37,170 nt of DNA from Azolla pinnata (Eukaryota; Streptophyta; Polypodiopsida; Salviniales; Salviniaceae): the NCBI GenBank assembly GCA_037176905.1, contig JBBBWG010000682.1:1-37170 (forward strand). The letters run 5' to 3'. Within the stretch, counting starts at the first letter, position 1. Every line of letters starts with the position of its first letter. The translations under genes and the position numbers were made by a program. The notes under the pieces were generated by a model, which ran no database searches, was not told the DNA's origin, and saw only the letters and a program-made list of their open reading frames with translations. This document shows positions 1 to 11,961 of the stretch, piece by piece.

Positions 1-310
1 CATGGCTTGTTTAGTTAATCCATGATTAATCATTGTATTTTTGAAGTAATCAAAGCAATTAGCTCGCAGCCAAGTGCATGGTTTTGCTTACTTAATCCAC
101 TGTTAATCATCCTTTTTTCCAAATTAATCAAGGCAATCATCTCAAACTTTACTTGCTAGTTACATAGTTTTTCCTTAATCCATAGTTGTTTGTCTTATTT
201 AAAAAAATAATCAAAGCAATCATCTCACATGTTTACCTACTAATCACGTGGTTTAGTTTACTTCATCCACAGTTAATCATCCTTTTAGCTTCATTCCTTC
301 ATTTATTGTA
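1..310. repeat. Degenerate AT-rich tandem repeat, unit about 80-88 bp
   Basis: About three and a half diverged copies of a unit that begins with a TTAATCCA-like core, continues through ATTAATCAT and (A/T)AATCAA(A/G)GCAAT, and ends in a GTTT(A/T)(G/C)TTACT-like stretch. Copies start near 13, 92, 174 and 263. There is no coding potential. The divergence suggests an old array. Confidence 0.6.
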
Positions 311-2185
311 TTCGTTACTAACCTCTCTAACTAACTGGTTAAATTAATCATCCAACCCTTTTTGTGCCCTCTTCTTCTGTTGTGAATTAAGAAAAAAGAA
401 ACTTCTTTCTTCTATTATGTTAAATACTGTTCTCGTATTCAATCCCATGTTCTCTAATTAATATGACCTACAAATGGAACCAGAGCTGCGTTTTCTGCCC
501 TTTGTTTTATCTAATGTTCTCTGCCTTGTTGACCTGCAAACATAATGATCAACATCATCGTTGTTGATCTCCGAGATCCAGTGTCGATAATATTGTTCCC
601 CATCTCATCGATCGTCGACACTATTTGTACAACATTGTTCTCCAGCTCATGAACTCGTGCATCGACCCACGATATCCATACAATACCATAAAAAATTCCC
701 AATTCTCAAGCCTTCTAATTAGCAACATTGATCTCGTTACTCAAACAGAAGAAGCCGATTCCATCCATCTCCACGAGATCAATGCCAAACGGATGACGGT
801 TAAAGGATCATAATCACGTTGTCGCGTGCGGTCGGAAGGGCGGGACCACGGGGGTCCTGGACCGAGGAATGTTGGATAGGTGGTGAAGCAGCGCAGCGGA
901 CGAGCAGATGTCGTGAAGGTAAGCCGGGCTCACGTCGTTCCGCGAGACCCACGAAACCCCGGGATCGCGGAATTCCGGAAGTCCGGGATCTTACGAACTC
1001 TACGAAAGTCCGTAAGTGCGCGAAGAGTCGGGTTGTTACGAAACTACAGAATACACGGTGGCAGCGAGATGGAGATTTGCCGGGAGCACACGGGCGTCCC
1101 GCGGAGCAGAAGCAGCCACTCGAGTCCAAGGAAACGAAAATGAGGAGAAGCTCTGGCTGTAATCCAACAGCACTTCGTCTTCCCAACCCCCAAAAGACCC
1201 CCCCCCCCTTTTATAGTTCAAAGAGGGAGGTCGTTTCGACCTGTCCCATCAACGCATTTACGTCGGCCGACCTACTTTGGAGATTCCACCTACCCTATCC
1301 TACCGGCCGACCTACCGACTAAACGACTCACCCTTTCGCATCAGCCGGCCTATCCCAGTGGCCTGGATTCCGTTCAGATTGGCCGACCTATACGGTAGGC
1401 CAGATTCCTTTCAGACATGCCGACCCTTCCAGAAGCCGATTTCCCTTCGGCGAAATTCCGTCGATTCTGCCTAGGGACGGTTTTCTCAACGACAACGTGC
1501 TAATCCATATGCAACACTTGAAGCGCTTCAACATCTCTCGCGGTACATGTATAAGTTGATAAAGCTGACACCTTTGTGTGTCAAAGGGCATTCATTCATT
1601 AGGAAGACGATTGTCCTATCCTACCTTGATCACTTACCACCACAACTACATATTTTGACTTGCACTCGCTTCCTCTCTTCTCCGAAACCTTGATCTCTTT
1701 GGGTTTAGGGTTTATGGTTAACTTCTCTTATTCAAAGCTAATCTTAAGCATTTAAAACCTTAACTCCCTCATTAATTTCTATATATTATTCTAGTTTGTT
1801 CTCCTAATTTGGGGACACCATTGTAGTAACTTTCCATAATTAAAATCATATTTCTTCTGATCTCTCAACAAATTGTGCTTCTCCCAGTTCAGAACCCTGG
1901 TGGTTCCACCGGGACGCATACATTTGGAGCTATATAGCCCAAATTTTACGACAACGTTGTAAAAGCGGCCCTTCCATGCATCCAAAGCAGCAAATTGACG
2001 ATTCGGTGTGAGTTTCGAAGCCCAAGTTTCTATTTTTTCATCTTCTCCAGTTCACAACTCTCCGCTTCATCAATCAAGCCCAGGCGCATTTCATCGGGGC
2101 CTCTCGAAATAACTCGATTATTACAATGTATGTACACAAATATGAAAATCGTGGTCAGATCTTTTTCTTCAACAAAAAATCTTTT
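311..2185. other. Intergenic DNA with a GC-rich island (about 815-1480)
   Basis: I see no gene here. From about 815 to 1480 the composition turns sharply GC-rich, with CCGGAAGTCCGGGATC-type dyads and five loose repeats of a GCCGACCTA motif between 1264 and 1430. Open frames of 128 and 167 codons overlap on opposite strands here, which fits composition rather than coding. The island could be an eroded repeat element, but no terminal repeats or domains are visible. The rest is AT-rich spacer leading into the promoter of the next gene. Confidence 0.45.
1928..1940 (+). promoter_or_regulatory. Candidate TATA element for the arsenate reductase gene
   Basis: A CTATATAG core lies about 460 bp upstream of the ATG and is followed by AGCCCAAAT and GGCCCTT, which resemble plant site-II/GGGCC-type promoter words. 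If real, the leader would be about 430 nt and would include the GAA tracts. This is a weak call from sequence alone. Confidence 0.25.
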
Positions 2186-2382
2186 GCCTTCTCCAGAAGA
2201 GAAGAAGAAGAATTTTTTTTAGTGATGATGAAATTCTGGTTAGATCATTCTCTTCACAAGAAGAAGAAGAAGAAGAAGAAGAAGACATTTTTTAACGATG
2301 ATGAAATTCTGGTTAGATATTCTTCTTCTTCACAAGAAGAAGAAGAAGAAGAAGACGACGACGACGACGACGACGACGGAGG
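2186..2382 (+). repeat. GAA/GAC trinucleotide tracts within a duplicated leader segment
   Basis: Two copies of a segment with the core GATGATGAAATTCTGGTTAG (2224 and 2298) are each followed by TTCTTCACAAGAAGAAG and a run of GAA. The second run passes into GACGAC repeats and ends 11 bases before the start codon at 2394. A more diverged third copy starts near 2150. The block probably lies in the 5' leader. GAA tracts of this kind are also found at three other genes in the window. Confidence 0.75.
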
Positions 2383-2393
2383 AGAACGCTGCC

Positions 2394-4975
2394 ATGGCTG
2401 CTATTCCGATCTCCTACATCACAGCTTCTCAGCTCACGAAGCTTCTTCCCTCCGCCAAGCTCGCCATAATTGACGTCAGGTGTGTCCGCCTTCTTCTCCT
2501 CTTCTGGCCGCTGTCCATTTCTGCGCCGAGACCCGTGCAGAAGCTGCTGCCTCCCCCCGCTGTTTCTTTCCCTCTCTTTTCTTTTTCTTTCGTCTCGTCC
2601 CAGACCACCGCTGCAAATCCTTTTGTCAACACAAACGTGTTTTTGATCGGTTTCGCTGGTTTGAAATGTTCGGATTTTCAAACGAACGAATGGAGTGCTT
2701 GTCGACTCGAAGTCGCGAATAACGCAGATCCGATCAGAACATTTCGAAACGAGGGAAACGCGTAGATGAATGCTTAACATTTCGAACCAGGAAAGGTCTA
2801 CGATTCACTTGCAGGGAGCTGCCTTCAAAATCAGTTCTGTAGCAACCACATACAGTGAAAGATTGGTCCGAGTTTCCAAACGAGGGAAACATGTAGATGA
2901 ATGCTTAACATTTTGAACCAAGAAAGGTCTACGATTCACTTGTGGAGAGCTGCCTTAGGAACCAGTTCTGCATCAATCACATACAGTGAAAGGTTGATCC
3001 GAGTCAGGAGTGAGCACACGCAGCAGTAGACGGTCTCTTGTTGGGTGGCCTATCGTGGTGCCAACATGCGATGTAAACTTGTAGAAGCGTGTTAACATTT
3101 TGGAACAAGGAAATGCACATAGTACACTGGTAGAAAGAATGCTGTCAAAGGCAATTTGTTTTTCATACAGAGAGGCATGATCGTGATTAAAGTAAATACA
3201 TTCATTATGTAGAGCTCTCCCATTCACTGGTGTAATATGCTGAGATTATGAGTAACATATTTCGATGATTTTCTAATACTGTTCACACTAATGGCCATTA
3301 ATATCTGCACATAATTCTATTGACCTGCACTGCGTAATTGGAAATGTCAATCAGAGTGGAAGCTGGCACACAAAGTATTAGAGTTTAGATACACATTACT
3401 TGATTGATTCAAGAGCCAATTCGAAGAAAGTATCAATGTGAATTTCTTCTTTCTTGTGTCTTGTGGCAACAATGTATGACGTATTTATGAACTTGCAGGC
3501 TTCACACAAAAATCATTCTAATGAGAGCCTTTGAGAAGAATTCAGAAGAGAAAATTACTGGCTGAGGTGATGAAGACAGTTATGGTGGAGAGTACTTTGA
3601 GGAGTCTTTGATGTAGTGATTAAATCAGCAGTTGAATCATTTAGCCAGATGTGTATTTGGTTGAAGGTTTTTTGGGCCTGAAACCTTGGATTTTTCTATT
3701 ATACCAAAGATGGTACAAAATCAGTACTGAAAATATGTGTACTTTCATTCATTATGACTTGATATGCTATTCAGAGGTAAGGCATGCAACTCTTGGAAAA
3801 GTGGGGATTAGAAAAGCATGTATTTGCAATTAGATCAAAGATGGTGGTGTTAAAGACAGAACTCTGCCTGATAAATGGGCTAATATTAGTAAGGCACTAG
3901 TGACTGTAGTTGGGCCTGGGTATAAAAGAGCATGACGCCTTCATTTATTTTGAAGTAAGCACCTTGCAGTAAGTCTCACGATAGGTGATGCTAGAGATGA
4001 TCAATATTTTCAAGATCATATGCTCACAATGTATCTTCTAAATATCAACAACATGAAATTAAGAGATGAACAATCCTAGTGGAGATAAATCTACACAGGG
4101 ATTCAGCATATGACTTTGTGATTCTGATATTTTTTCAAGTGCAGTCTGTATGTTTAACAGCTGCCAGTTGACTATTTGTGTTTGGTATAGCTGGCCTAGG
4201 TAGGTAACCATCGAGCTTAGGTTTTATCTAGAAATATAACATTTGGTACTATTCATATTAATGCCATATGAACCTTCAGCATGCTGATGGCCTTGGTTAA
4301 GAAAATGTCATTCTTGATGAGGTTGAGCATACAACTGTGGCGTGATCTCTTTGTAAAATGTTAATCAAGTACTGTTATTGGCATCGAGTGCCTTACAGTT
4401 TCTTTCAATATATGACATTTCCATTTTGAAGTTTGTTGAACTCTATCGTGCCCTTGCATTTTATTCTTTCAATGCTGCATGTGCTTTTGGATTTCTGTCG
4501 TTTCTCAGCATATGGTATGTGTGGAAAATCAACTTGCAGAAAAGAAAAAAAACTATTAAATTAAATCATAATCATTTATGTAATCAGAGATGAGGAGAGA
4601 AGCTACGATGGCCACATTGCTGGCTCGTGGCACTTTGCGAGTGATACTTTTAATGAGAAACTTCCGGATCTAGTGGGAAGAATCCAAGGCCAAGAAGTTG
4701 TGGTTTTCCATTGTGCCCTTAGTCAGGTTGATTTCAATTGTTCCAATTTTTTTTTTCTTCGTAGCAGATCACCAGGAACATTACTAATTTATTTGTGATT
4801 GTAGGTAAGAGGGCCAAGATGTGCAAGAAGGTTGGTCGAACATATATCAACTTTGTCCAACGATAGCATGGATAAAGTTCCACAAATATGCATTCTTGAG
4901 AGAGGTTTTAATGGATGGTCAGATTCTGGCCGCCCAATTTGTCGCTGCCCAAAAGCATCCTGCAGAGGTTGTTAG
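2394..4975 (+). CDS. ACR2: Cdc25-like arsenate reductase / rhodanese-fold phosphatase
   Basis: Exons 2394-2479, 4588-4726 and 4805-4975 splice in frame to 131 aa. The start has a strong context (GCCATGG), and the product begins MAAIPISYIT like the plant Cdc25 homologue (Arabidopsis At5g03455, about 132-146 aa). The rhodanese-type P-loop HCALSQVR (70-77) fits HC(X)5R with catalytic Cys71, and the loop is split by intron 2. The tail has Cys121, Cys123, Cys128 and Cys131, matching the Cys-rich zinc-binding C-terminus of the family. Members reduce arsenate to arsenite with glutathione/glutaredoxin and show tyrosine phosphatase activity in vitro; a cell-cycle role in plants is disputed. Intron 1 is 2.1 kb and holds a 131-bp tandem duplication. 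The donor of intron 2 is GTTGAT, which is weak but is supported by the frame. The gene looks intact. Confidence 0.92.
2746..3004. repeat. 131-bp tandem duplication in intron 1 of the arsenate reductase gene
   Basis: Copy 1 (about 2746-2873) and copy 2 (about 2877-3004) share AAACGAGGGAAAC, TGTAGATGAATGCTTAACAT, AAAGGTCTACGATTCACTTG and ACATACAGTGAAAG with scattered substitutions. The copies are roughly 85-90% alike by eye, so the duplication is fairly recent. Confidence 0.85.
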
Positions 4976-6840
4976 TCTCTTATGCATTGAGCATGTCATA
5001 ATTTATGCCATGTTGGCATGTATTTTATGCCTAGGTTTTGAGGCATATCAAAAGCCAATTGGTAAACATTGGTGATATCTTGTATGTACAAATTATATTG
5101 AGATGTTTCCTCGTTTGCATGAATATAGAGACCCAAACAATTGCATAGTTCTCTGTGCTAATGTTGCCTAGAGATTCGATTTGAATTTGGTCATGCACCA
5201 ATGGCTGGCTTTTAAACATGATTTGAGCTGATGATAGAATTTGATTCCTTGGGACATATCAGTTATGATATCCTCCTTTGGGAAGTTTCTAGCTGAGCAA
5301 AATCTGGTAGTTTCTGTTGTCTGGTCTTGTGTATCTGTCCCATAGAATTATCTTTGCCTTCAGAGCATAAATCATTGTAGATACTTAAAAAAGGAGTGCA
5401 GTCTGATTGAGTTTGAGGGAGCTTTTGCCTAACAGATTATTGATACCGAGAGTATAAATTCACAAAAAACTGTCTATACGATGATAAGTCACTGATGACA
5501 GGCATATTCTGATCAATCATAGAGCTCATATCTTGTATACTTACAATTGCTGGAAAACATATTACTACTTGGCATTCTCCACTAATCAACTGTGGCAGAT
5601 ATAAAGTCAAGTAGCTGAATAGATGGTTGCAGATCATACTCTCATTATAGGTTGATTTTTCAAGAGTTATTGTTAGTTTTTGCATGTTCTTGAAAATTGT
5701 AATGGATCATTTGCTTCTTTTCTAATATATATATATAAACATTAAGAGCTGACAGAGTATCAACAAATATTTGGGAGTCTTAATGATCATTTCACTAGAT
5801 CTCAACTACGTAGTCAAAACTTCTTAGCTAATTTGTGTATACACCTAACGATGGACGTTCATCTGAGTTGGATGATATGTATTTTGATATGCCTATGAAA
5901 CTCTTAATGCTGACATGTTCTACATACAAGATGAATGTCAAGCATTGTCTTCTCGATTCAAAGTGGATCCATTTCATGGAGTAATATTGTGCAAAGTGCT
6001 AGGGCCGAAGACAAGAGTGTAGGCTGTATGTAGCCCTCATTGCATGTGAAGCTGGATCGATGGATTGCAAGTGTGCTGATGAATCAGTCCGATGAATGAA
6101 TTCCAATCTACTATACTAATTCTAAGTTGGGATTAGTACAATAACTTGGAATTTGTTCACATCTAGCTAAACACGCGAGGAAGGCAACAATCTAGGATAT
6201 AAGTAAGATGGGCATTCACTTAGCATAAGAGGATCATGACAAGAGCGGTTGACACGAAAGGCAACGTGAACAACTAGCTCTAACACAGATAGTAGATGAT
6301 GAATAGAAGACAAACCAGCAGTGATTTAAAAGCCCAATCGAGCACGATAGTCTCGGCGAGGGCAAACACAAATAGGCTAAAAAGCCCAACATACACTTTT
6401 GACACCCTGAATAAGGAATCAAAGCGTGCGTATTCTAGATTGGAGTGAAACCAACATTTTGCCTGATTCACAGGCGATTCGATGCAATCTGCTCGAAAGG
6501 CTCGAGAATTCCAACCCACAACTAGCTGCCAATGAATGAATTCAGCTCAAACGCACTGTCGCACGGATGCTGTATCAGTCAGAAGCTCAAGTGAGTGCTT
6601 CTTGCGAACACGATGCCCGACTTCCTTTCATCAAAATTGTGTGAATAAAAAAAAATTTCCAAGCTCAAATCAAAGAGCTCTGTTTGCATCAGCAGTTAAT
6701 CAGAATGAATCTGTTTGCATCAGTAGTTAATCAGAATGAATCTGTTTCTTTACAGAATGAATCTGTCCAGAATAAACAGTTCATGGGTATTTTTTTGTTT
6801 TGTTTTCTGAAGGATTTTTGAGATCCCTTCCAGGGGCATA
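4976..6840. other. Intergenic spacer between the arsenate reductase and BAH-RRM genes
   Basis: The first part is presumably 3' UTR of the upstream gene. I see no confident gene. The spacer holds an imperfect palindrome (6098-6157), a 79-codon hydrophobic minus-strand open frame (6280-6519, discussed as a finding) and a short tandem repeat at 6672-6760. Confidence 0.5.
6672..6772. repeat. 31-bp short tandem repeat
   Basis: CTGTTTGCATCAG(C/T)AGTTAATCAGAATGAAT occurs twice in direct succession (6687 and 6718). It is followed by two shortened copies carrying AGAATGAATCTGT and CCAGAATAA. The array lies about 250 bp upstream of the next gene's ATG. Confidence 0.75.
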
Positions 6841-7008
6841 TCTGTAATTTTGCAAAACCTGAACATGTTATGGGACCTCAGAGGACTGAAGTCTGTTTTT
6901 CTTGGCGAAGATCGTCGGAGAAGAAGACAGAGAGAAGCTCGTGCAGCGACGCGCGCGCCTCCTTCCTTCCTCTTCCGCCGTTCCTTCCTTCGATCGAGGA
7001 GCTTCTCT

Positions 7009-7041
7009 ATGAATGAATCCCATGCCGAACACCGGCCATGA
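7009..7041 (+). promoter_or_regulatory. Short upstream ORF overlapping the BAH-RRM start codon
   Basis: An ATG at 7009 opens a 10-residue frame that ends at TGA 7039-7041. The presumed main start at 7013 lies 4 nt further on in a different frame (ATGAATGAATCCC). Ribosomes starting at the first ATG would miss the main start, so the arrangement could reduce translation or favour the in-frame ATG at 7022 (Met4). The leader's extent is inferred. Confidence 0.45.
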
Positions 7042-10000
7042 GGATGGAGGAGGTATACGGTGGGGACCCATGCAGGAAGATTGTGCCAGAGGCAAAACGT
7101 TCTACTCCTCTTTCTTCACCGGAGAAGGCGTGGAATATGTGCTGTACGACAATGTGAAGGTTGAAAACGAGTCCGGGGATCCATACATTGGCAAAATCAT
7201 GGAGCTGTGGCAAGAAGAATCAACCGGAGAAAAGAAAGTTCTCATCCAGTGGTTCTTCAAGAGCGGGGAATTGCCAACAGTTCCTAGTGCGAATCCGCGA
7301 GAGGTTTTTCTTGCGTATGGGAAAGGAAAAGGAGTTTCCAATGAGAATGAAGTGGTACGTTCCAGGCTAACTTTTTTCGTGCTTCCGTGCGATTGAATTG
7401 ATAGTTTTAAATCTAGTTCATGAAATGCTATGTAACTGGTTTATGAACGAGAGTCATCTTGTAAACTTAAAACTTTAGGTTGTTCCCTGCACGTGCTGTA
7501 GGACTTTTTTCGTTGAACATAGACAATGTTTTTTAGCTCAGTGAATCGATAAACTGAAAACGTCCAATGTCTTCTTTTGTGCATCTTTCAAGCCTTTCTT
7601 GATTATGGAAATGAATCAGTAAGATTGCAGTTTCAAAATGATATTTATCAGTGCCCATGATATTTTCCTCTTTTCTTTTCTTTTTCGCATGTTCTTCTTT
7701 CTTCCTAATGAGAAGGTTCCGTTTTTACTTCATTTTTATCTTTTAAATATATATTTTTTCTCCTTTCCTTCTTTTCTGTTTATAAAAAACCATGAAAGTA
7801 CATGCCTTTTTCTATATCATTTTTATGTTTGGGCTCAAGCAAGATAATGAAAACACTATTAAAGGGAAATATTTCATTGGAGTATGCTAAAATAGTATCA
7901 AAAAGACTATTCCGTTTTGTTTTAATTTAATTAAAATTAGGAAGGAAGAACATATCTATTGTAGCTAATACCTTGTTGAATAAGCCTTGTGCCAGACACA
8001 ATTCTGTGTTCATTCGTTTGCATTCATGCGTTTTCGAAAATGTTCTGTAATTCTTTTTGGAACAGCCAAAAATTTTGGCATTTCTACCAAGTCAAATATT
8101 TTCCATTCTAAGAAAATTGACACGTTTTAAAAGCACTCATGTAATGATATGTTTGCTTCCCACATAGAAGTTCTTATCCAAGAAAGGTTGTGCTTGATGG
8201 AATTTCTTTCATTCCGTGTTGTTCAGGAGGTCATTTGTGGTAAATGCACTGTCTTATGCACAAGCAAAGATGCTCGAAACGAGCAACCTTCAGAGGCTGA
8301 CATAAACAATGCGGAATTTTTCTTTTCACAAATATATGATGTGGATCTAAACCAATTCAAGCCAATAAATGAAGTTGTGGATCAGCTTGGCTCTGCTGGT
8401 AAAACCTAAAATGAATCAATGTTACCTGGCTGTGAACATGAATCAAGGTGCTTCGATAAAGCTGTTTTCCTTTTTTGTGATCTAAAACATATGTATGCAA
8501 ACCCTATTTTTGCAGTTGTGTTTAACAAGAAGGAATGGATCACAAGTGTGAGGGCATCAGCAGAATCCCCAAAAAATGTAAAGAAATTTGAATGTGATGC
8601 TTCAGACCTCTCCAACAAAGCACATCCAAATGTTTTGCAAGACCAGGATTGTTCAAAGCAAGTAACTGTACTTACTCGTATAGAGGCATCGGACAGTGGT
8701 AATGACATGGGGAAAAGTTTACAATTGCCCGACTCATGTAAGGCTGATGGTATAGAGTTGACTGTCACAATTCCAAAGAGTGCATTGCTGAAATCCCGAA
8801 AGTCAAGAAAGCTAAAAGATTTAAAGGATTTGGGTGAACGAACTTATGCACCTAAATGTGAAAAAAAGCCTTTTACCCCTATGGAGTCTTTTGTCAAGGA
8901 TGACAGCATTAAAAAAGCTTCAAATCTTTTGTCATTACAAAGACCAAGTGAGGATGTGTTCGCAAAGTCAAATATTTGTGCAGATAAGCCTCTGATTCTT
9001 AAAGAGGGTGGTATTTCACCGAGGGAGTCTGTCTCGATAGAAATTGGTACCAAAACAGGTGGTGTTACTAATGGGTTCACCAAGGTAGAAGCTCAACTAT
9101 TAAATACAGAGAAAACGAACAGTTCCTTAAAAGCCAAACAAGAAGATGCAAAAAGAAAAAGAGTCATGGAGGCTAGTGATGTCTCAGGGCCTTCAATTAG
9201 AGCAGAAAATCTGCAATCAAACAAGAAACAACTAAGAAAATCTGAATCTGTGAAGAAGGCAACTTCCGAAGGGACAGACAAGGAAAAGAAAAATATAAGC
9301 ACGTCATTGGAGGTCGAGGAGAAGATTCAAACCAATGAGTTGGTTAAGACGTTTGTGAGATTTATTGCTTTTATACTCAAGTCTGTTTTGGTCATAACGC
9401 AATATTTTCATCAACAGAGCATGTTTTTCATATTCAAATTTCAAATCTGCAATGTTTGAAAATCATGTCATACATGAAGTTGATTGTTTGCAGGAGAAAC
9501 GAACAATCCTCAAGGATTTGGTAAGTGAACCTGACGAGTTCTCTCTTTCTTAAGTTTTTTACTTCAAGAGGTATGGAAATAGGGGAATTATTTTGCAGAC
9601 ATGGGAGGAAAAATTGGATCAAAATATCAAACATGGAAAAGTTCTGCTTTTTCAAAACTTCAACCCCCTTGTTACTTCTGCAGATGTTTTGGTAAGTGAA
9701 AATTCTATTCATTGAGATGGAAAGAATCCCAATTCAATGTTAGTGTGTTTACCCAGATGCACTTAATTGTGTTCTTAGAGTATTCTAGCCTGGGGAAACA
9801 TGTGATGAAATATGCATGAAGGAAGAGCCATGAGAACTTACGTTTGTTAGCCTCACACTTTGTATCAATAACATTGTAGGCATGTCTCACAATTTACTTG
9901 TTCTACTATCTCTGCGTCTCTCTAGGAATATGGTCTCTTTATACAAAGAGAAAGATGGTGATAATAATCAAGTTGGATAGAGACGAAATGAGGGTGTGTA

Positions 10001-11961
10001 AGGCTCATCTTCCTAATTATAGGACACACTATTATGAAGTAACTTGGATGCCTCAAATTACTGTTCATGTGTCTCTCTGATTCTGACATTTTGCAATCTA
10101 AGTTATAGTGGTGGTTCACTGGAGGACTGCCATTGTAATGGAATCTTATCAGAAAATATGCTTTGATTTTATATACATACACTGTTGAATTGACTTCTGT
10201 CTTTCTATGTGCAATTCTATCTGTTTGATTGGTTCATCCTTAGTTACTTAAAACGTCATCGTTGACCTCAGTAGTAGTGAACCAACCCTTTCCATAGTCT
10301 TTCCAACAGCTTATTTTTGACTGGGCAAAAAACCCATCTAAATTCATATATCATTAGCCTGACCACGGCTGGCCTGGGAAGCCTTAGGTTATCATTGCAA
10401 GTCTTGAGTGGTGCTGCATAGATCTCTCTGGTGATCTGCTTGGCAAGTTCAAAAAAGCTCCCTAAATATTCTGGTTGAATGGTGCCACACCAAAACTGGC
10501 ATGAACTACCCATTTTAGATCAATTTTCATATAATTCTTGAACTTATTTGAGCGTCAGCATGCAAATATCTGTAGGTGATATCCATAGCCTTTGATCCAT
10601 CTTCCAGTGAAAATTTGGACTGACATTGGCCGTGGCAAAACCATGCCAAAGCCCAAACAATTGTTTCTCTTAATCTGAGAGAAGATTCTGATAACCTGGT
10701 GCAGCTAAACTACAAAGTGAATGTTTCACATGTGGAGGGAATTGAAAAAAGAAAGAGCACTTCAAAGAAGCAGCAAATGATCCTTCAAGGCCAGGAGGAA
10801 GCTGTTAATGCATTGATCTCGTGTAACTTATTGTCTATGGCATATGATCCTCTCTTTTACTGCTCCCTTCCCACCATGCTCTCACACACAACACATATAT
10901 ATCTACTTATATACCTAGGTCAATACATGTCCCTAGGTGTTCTGACAGAAAGCAACATGATCCTTGTTTAACTGAAATATAGCAAGTTTCTTCTGTTTCG
11001 CCATTGTTAACAGTTGCATTTGTGTATAATCAACCATATTTTTAGGCTAATAAAATTTCTATACTTGCAGGAAATGCTAAAGATTGCCTTCCAAGGTGTC
11101 TCAGATGCTAAGGTTTTACCTCATGAAAAGAATTTCCCATACGGTAAAGTATCATATTGTTCATGTTTCAGGTTCTGACTATTTCTCAATTCATTACAGG
11201 GATAATGACGGCATTGTTTATTTTGTACAATGCAGCCACGGCATTGGCAATATTTGAAACCAGATCATTTACAGATACTGCTTTGCAGGAAGTTGAACAG
11301 AATTGTCTCGTGACTTCATATGATTTAAGGTATGCCATCTGAATTCCTACTTTGTGTATCTAATAATATGAATGAAATTTTTTGTTATGGTGGTCATGAA
11401 CAGAACAATAATTGCTAGTAAAGTCGAGGAACCTGTGAATTCATCGACATTTGTAGGTCATCTGGCATTGGATAAATTAAAGCTGACCAAAAATCATCGA
11501 AGTGAAGATTATGTAAGTGCCTTAGGGTCCAGCACTTTTATTGGTGACCTTGTTACTTTCTCTTGCAATGCAAATAACTATCATTCAAAGAAGTATTTGG
11601 CCATATATAAGCATGAGCTTTGGACATATTTAATACGACTGCGTAGATATATATTTTTTCCAAATTGGACTTATTTGTTTTGAACTGTTGTACTGTCTTT
11701 GCAGAAGAACGCAATTTCTACGTCTCACTGCTCTCAGCCGAATACAATTGAGTATGAAATGGCAATGGAGTGGAGACATCATGAAGCAATCAAGCTGATA
11801 TGTAGAAACGAGTTGTTCAAGGTGTTTAACATTCTCTCTAATATGTATATTAATATAAATTTGGCACAATAACGTATGAGGTGACTCTAAACCTTTTTGA
11901 TAATTCGTTTCAGAAGCAGAGAATGGAAATGGAATCGTTGAGAAAAGGAAAAAAGAGCTAA
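7013..11961 (+). CDS. ASI1: BAH and RRM domain chromatin protein, ASI1/SG1-like
   Basis: Ten exons splice in frame to 645 aa: 7013-7354, 8227-8398, 8516-9342, 9494-9520, 9599-9691, 11071-11143, 11200-11329, 11404-11512, 11705-11821 and 11914-11961. Residues 29-150 form a BAH domain (FYSSFF, EYVLYD, PYIGKI, IQWFF at 78-82, then ICGKC and CTSKDARN). Residues 173-447 are a charged, Lys/Ser-rich linker. Residues 457-555 resemble a divergent RRM, with VLLFQNF as the RNP2-like strand. The tail contains ISTSHCSQPN and EYEMAMEW, words I recognise from Arabidopsis ANTI-SILENCING 1 (At5g11470). ASI1 binds intronic heterochromatin, acts with AIPP1 and EDM2, and promotes full-length transcripts of genes with repeat-laden introns. 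The intron at 11144-11199 is only 56 nt. Exon 3 ends at GTTAAG, because the nearby GTTTGT donor would give a stop. The length fits the family and no break is seen. Confidence 0.88.

Noticed and set aside
819-1322. Overlapping long open frames in the GC-rich island
   Set aside because: Open on opposite strands at once and rich in Arg/Pro/Ser, as expected from GC-rich sequence. No domain seen. An eroded mobile element is possible, but no ends or coding parts support it.
2126-2780. Asp/Lys/Arg-rich frames over the GAA/GAC tract
   Set aside because: They are microsatellite translations overlapping exon 1 of the arsenate reductase gene in other frames or on the opposite strand.
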